This document shows, piece by piece, positions 62,350 through 64,000 of a stretch of 64,000 bases of DNA. Under the pieces are notes generated by a model. It did not search any database. It saw nothing but the letters and a program-made list of their open reading frames with translations, and was not told the origin of the DNA. The stretch spans positions 682,001-746,000 of the forward strand of contig NZ_JAOCQD020000001.1 in the NCBI RefSeq assembly GCF_025290835.2, in the 5' to 3' direction. How positions within the stretch are numbered: the stretch's first letter is position 1; the number at the start of each line of letters is the position of its first letter. This stretch comes from Aquabacterium sp. OR-4 (GTDB lineage: Bacteria; Pseudomonadota; Gammaproteobacteria; Burkholderiales; Burkholderiaceae_C). A program made the translations under genes and the position numbers.

Positions 62350-62820
62350 ATGCCACGTCGTCGCGAAGTACCGAAGCGCGAGATCCTCCCTGACCCGAAA
62401 TTCGGTTCGGTGGACCTGTCCAAGTTCATGAACGTCATCATGGAGTCCGGCAAGAAGGCCGTGGCTGAGCGCATCATCTATGGCGCCCTCGACCAGGTCG
62501 AGAAGAAGGCCGCCAAAGACCCGCTCGAGGTGTTCATGGTTGCGCTGAACAACGTGAAGCCCATGGTCGAGGTGAAGTCCCGCCGTGTGGGTGGTGCGAA
62601 CTACCAAGTTCCCGTGGAAGTTCGTCCTGTCCGCCGGATGGCCCTGGCCATGCGCTGGCTCAAGGAATCGGCCCGCAAGCGCGGCGAGAAGTCGATGGCT
62701 GCACGCCTTGCCAACGAGCTGCTGGAAGCCAGCGAAGGCCGTGGCGGCGCGATGAAGAAGCGCGACGAAGTTCACCGCATGGCCGAAGCCAACAAGGCGT
62801 TCTCGCACTTCCGCTTCTAA
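62350..62820 (+). CDS. rpsG: 30S ribosomal protein S7
   Basis: A 156-residue 16S rRNA-binding assembly protein: [39 protein letters not shown] and a closing helix. AAGGAAG precedes the ATG. It lies 200 bp after rpsL in a gap where I see no gene, and 76 bp before fusA. Confidence 0.98.
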   Translation: MPRRREVPKREILPDPKFGSVDLSKFMNVIMESGKKAVAERIIYGALDQVEKKAAKDPLEVFMVALNNVKPMVEVKSRRVGGANYQVPVEVRPVRRMALAMRWLKESARKRGEKSMAARLANELLEASEGRGGAMKKRDEVHRMAEANKAFSHFRF

Positions 62821-62896
62821 GCCCCGTACCAGCCCTTCGGCCGCCCCTGCGGGTTATCACTGACCCGAGGGCGGCCCCTGCATTTGGAGATCCATC

Positions 62897-64000
62897 ATGG
62901 CCCGCAAGACCCCCATCGAGCGCTACCGCAACATCGGTATCAGTGCGCACATCGATGCTGGCAAAACCACCACCACCGAACGCATCCTGTACTACACCGG
63001 TGTGAACCACAAGATCGGTGAAGTGCACGACGGTGCGGCCACGATGGACTGGATGGAGCAGGAGCAGGAACGCGGCATCACGATCACCTCGGCTGCCACC
63101 ACCTGTTTCTGGAAGGGCATGGATCTGTCGCTGCCCGAGCACCGCATCAACATCATCGACACCCCCGGGCACGTCGACTTCACCATCGAGGTGGAGCGTT
63201 CGATGCGCGTGCTCGACGGCGCCTGCATGGTCTATTGCGCAGTGGGTGGTGTGCAGCCCCAGTCGGAAACCGTCTGGCGCCAGGCCAACAAGTACCACGT
63301 GCCGCGTCTGGCCTTCGTCAACAAGATGGACCGCACCGGCGCCAACTTCTTCAAGGTCGTTGACCAGATGAAGACGCGCCTGAAGGCCAACCCCGTGCCC
63401 ATCGTGATTCCGATCGGCGCCGAAGAAAACTTCAAGGGCGTGGTCGACCTGCTCAAGATGAAGGCCATCTTCTGGGATGAGGCCTCGCAGGGCATGAAGT
63501 TCACCTACGAAGAGATCCCGGCGGATCTGGTCGAGCTGGCCCAGGAATGGCGCGAGAAGATGGTCGAGGCTGCGGCCGAGGCCAACGAAGAGCTGATGAA
63601 CAAGTACCTCGAGTCGGGCGACCTGACCGAGGACGAGATCAAGACGGCGATCCGCACCCGCACCATCGCGGCCGAGATCCAGCCGATGTTCTGCGGCACC
63701 GCGTTCAAGAACAAGGGCGTGCAGCGCATGCTGGACGGCGTGATCGACTTCATGCCCTCGCCGATCGACATCCCCCCGGTGCCCGGCACCGACGAGGACG
63801 AGCAGCCCGTCACCCGCCGTGCGGCGGACGACGAGAAGTTCGCCGCGCTGGCGTTCAAGCTGATGACCGACCCGTTCGTCGGCCAGCTGACCTTCGTGCG
63901 CGTGTACTCGGGCGTGCTGCAGTCGGGCTCGACCGTCTTCAACCCGATCAAGGGCAAGAAGGAGCGCATCGGCCGGATTCTGCAGATGCACGCCAACCAG
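62897..64000 (+). CDS. fusA: elongation factor G, 3'-truncated by the window
   Basis: The translocation GTPase; the first 368 residues are seen and the frame is open at the window edge. The P-loop AHIDAGKTT (17-25), switch [23 protein letters not shown] and [10 protein letters not shown] are present, with the start of domain II ([13 protein letters not shown]) at the end. It continues the rpsL-rpsG-fusA order. Confidence 0.98.
   Translation, partial: MARKTPIERYRNIGISAHIDAGKTTTTERILYYTGVNHKIGEVHDGAATMDWMEQEQERGITITSAATTCFWKGMDLSLPEHRINIIDTPGHVDFTIEVERSMRVLDGACMVYCAVGGVQPQSETVWRQANKYHVPRLAFVNKMDRTGANFFKVVDQMKTRLKANPVPIVIPIGAEENFKGVVDLLKMKAIFWDEASQGMKFTYEEIPADLVELAQEWREKMVEAAAEANEELMNKYLESGDLTEDEIKTAIRTRTIAAEIQPMFCGTAFKNKGVQRMLDGVIDFMPSPIDIPPVPGTDEDEQPVTRRAADDEKFAALAFKLMTDPFVGQLTFVRVYSGVLQSGSTVFNPIKGKKERIGRILQMHANQ

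Overview
The window is a piece of a high-GC betaproteobacterial chromosome. The tRNA-Tyr/Gly/Thr-tuf-tRNA-Trp-secE-nusG-rplKAJL-rpoBC-rpsL-rpsG-fusA order, the aerobic benzoyl-CoA (box) cluster with a BoxR regulator, and protein sequences typical of Burkholderiales point to a relative of Rubrivivax, Leptothrix or Ideonella. The exact genus cannot be fixed from the sequence alone.

Region 1 (1 to about 15.67 kb) is accessory DNA of lower GC that ends next to a tRNA-Gly. Its left part is a mobilization module: a partial Lon-like AAA+ ATPase, an unknown gene, a TraD/MobC-like accessory protein, an IncQ-like oriT on the minus strand, a MobA/MobL relaxase, a RepL-like winged-helix protein preceded by iteron-like repeats, a small unknown gene and an AlpA-type regulator. 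Next comes a defence operon on the minus strand. It holds two tiny genes separated by two hairpins with the same loop, then hsdM, hsdS and hsdR of a type I restriction system, then a reverse transcriptase of the UG/Abi (DRT-like) kind coupled to hsdR. Last is a higB toxin with a large HigA-ImmA/IrrE metallopeptidase partner. No integrase lies in the window, so the element probably continues to the left.

Region 2 (15.8 to 28.2 kb) carries an OmpA-like protein, a 1954-residue two-partner-secretion exoprotein whose C-terminus is a caspase-like protease with an intact His/Cys dyad, and its TpsB transporter. A membrane-anchored Ser/Thr kinase with a C-terminal DUF4384 domain is divergent from them. 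A DUF805 membrane protein and a patatin-like phospholipase follow. The secreted caspase, its secretion pore, the OmpA protein and the kinase may form one surface system; this is the most unusual content of the window.

Region 3 (28.3 to 35.1 kb) is the box pathway: boxC, boxB and boxA on the minus strand with boxR upstream and a divergent alpha/beta hydrolase. Region 4 (35.1 to 40.4 kb) has a second membrane-anchored kinase, a secreted protein of unknown function, a Gph-type phosphatase and a chalcone-isomerase-like protein.

Region 5 (40.5 to 46.7 kb) is a trp operon, trpE-trpG-(threonine aldolase)-trpD-trpC-ung, preceded by a candidate Trp-codon leader peptide. Region 6 (46.8 to 64 kb) is the core translation/transcription cluster, running into a truncated fusA. 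A lone antisense PIN-domain gene sits between rpoC and rpsL.
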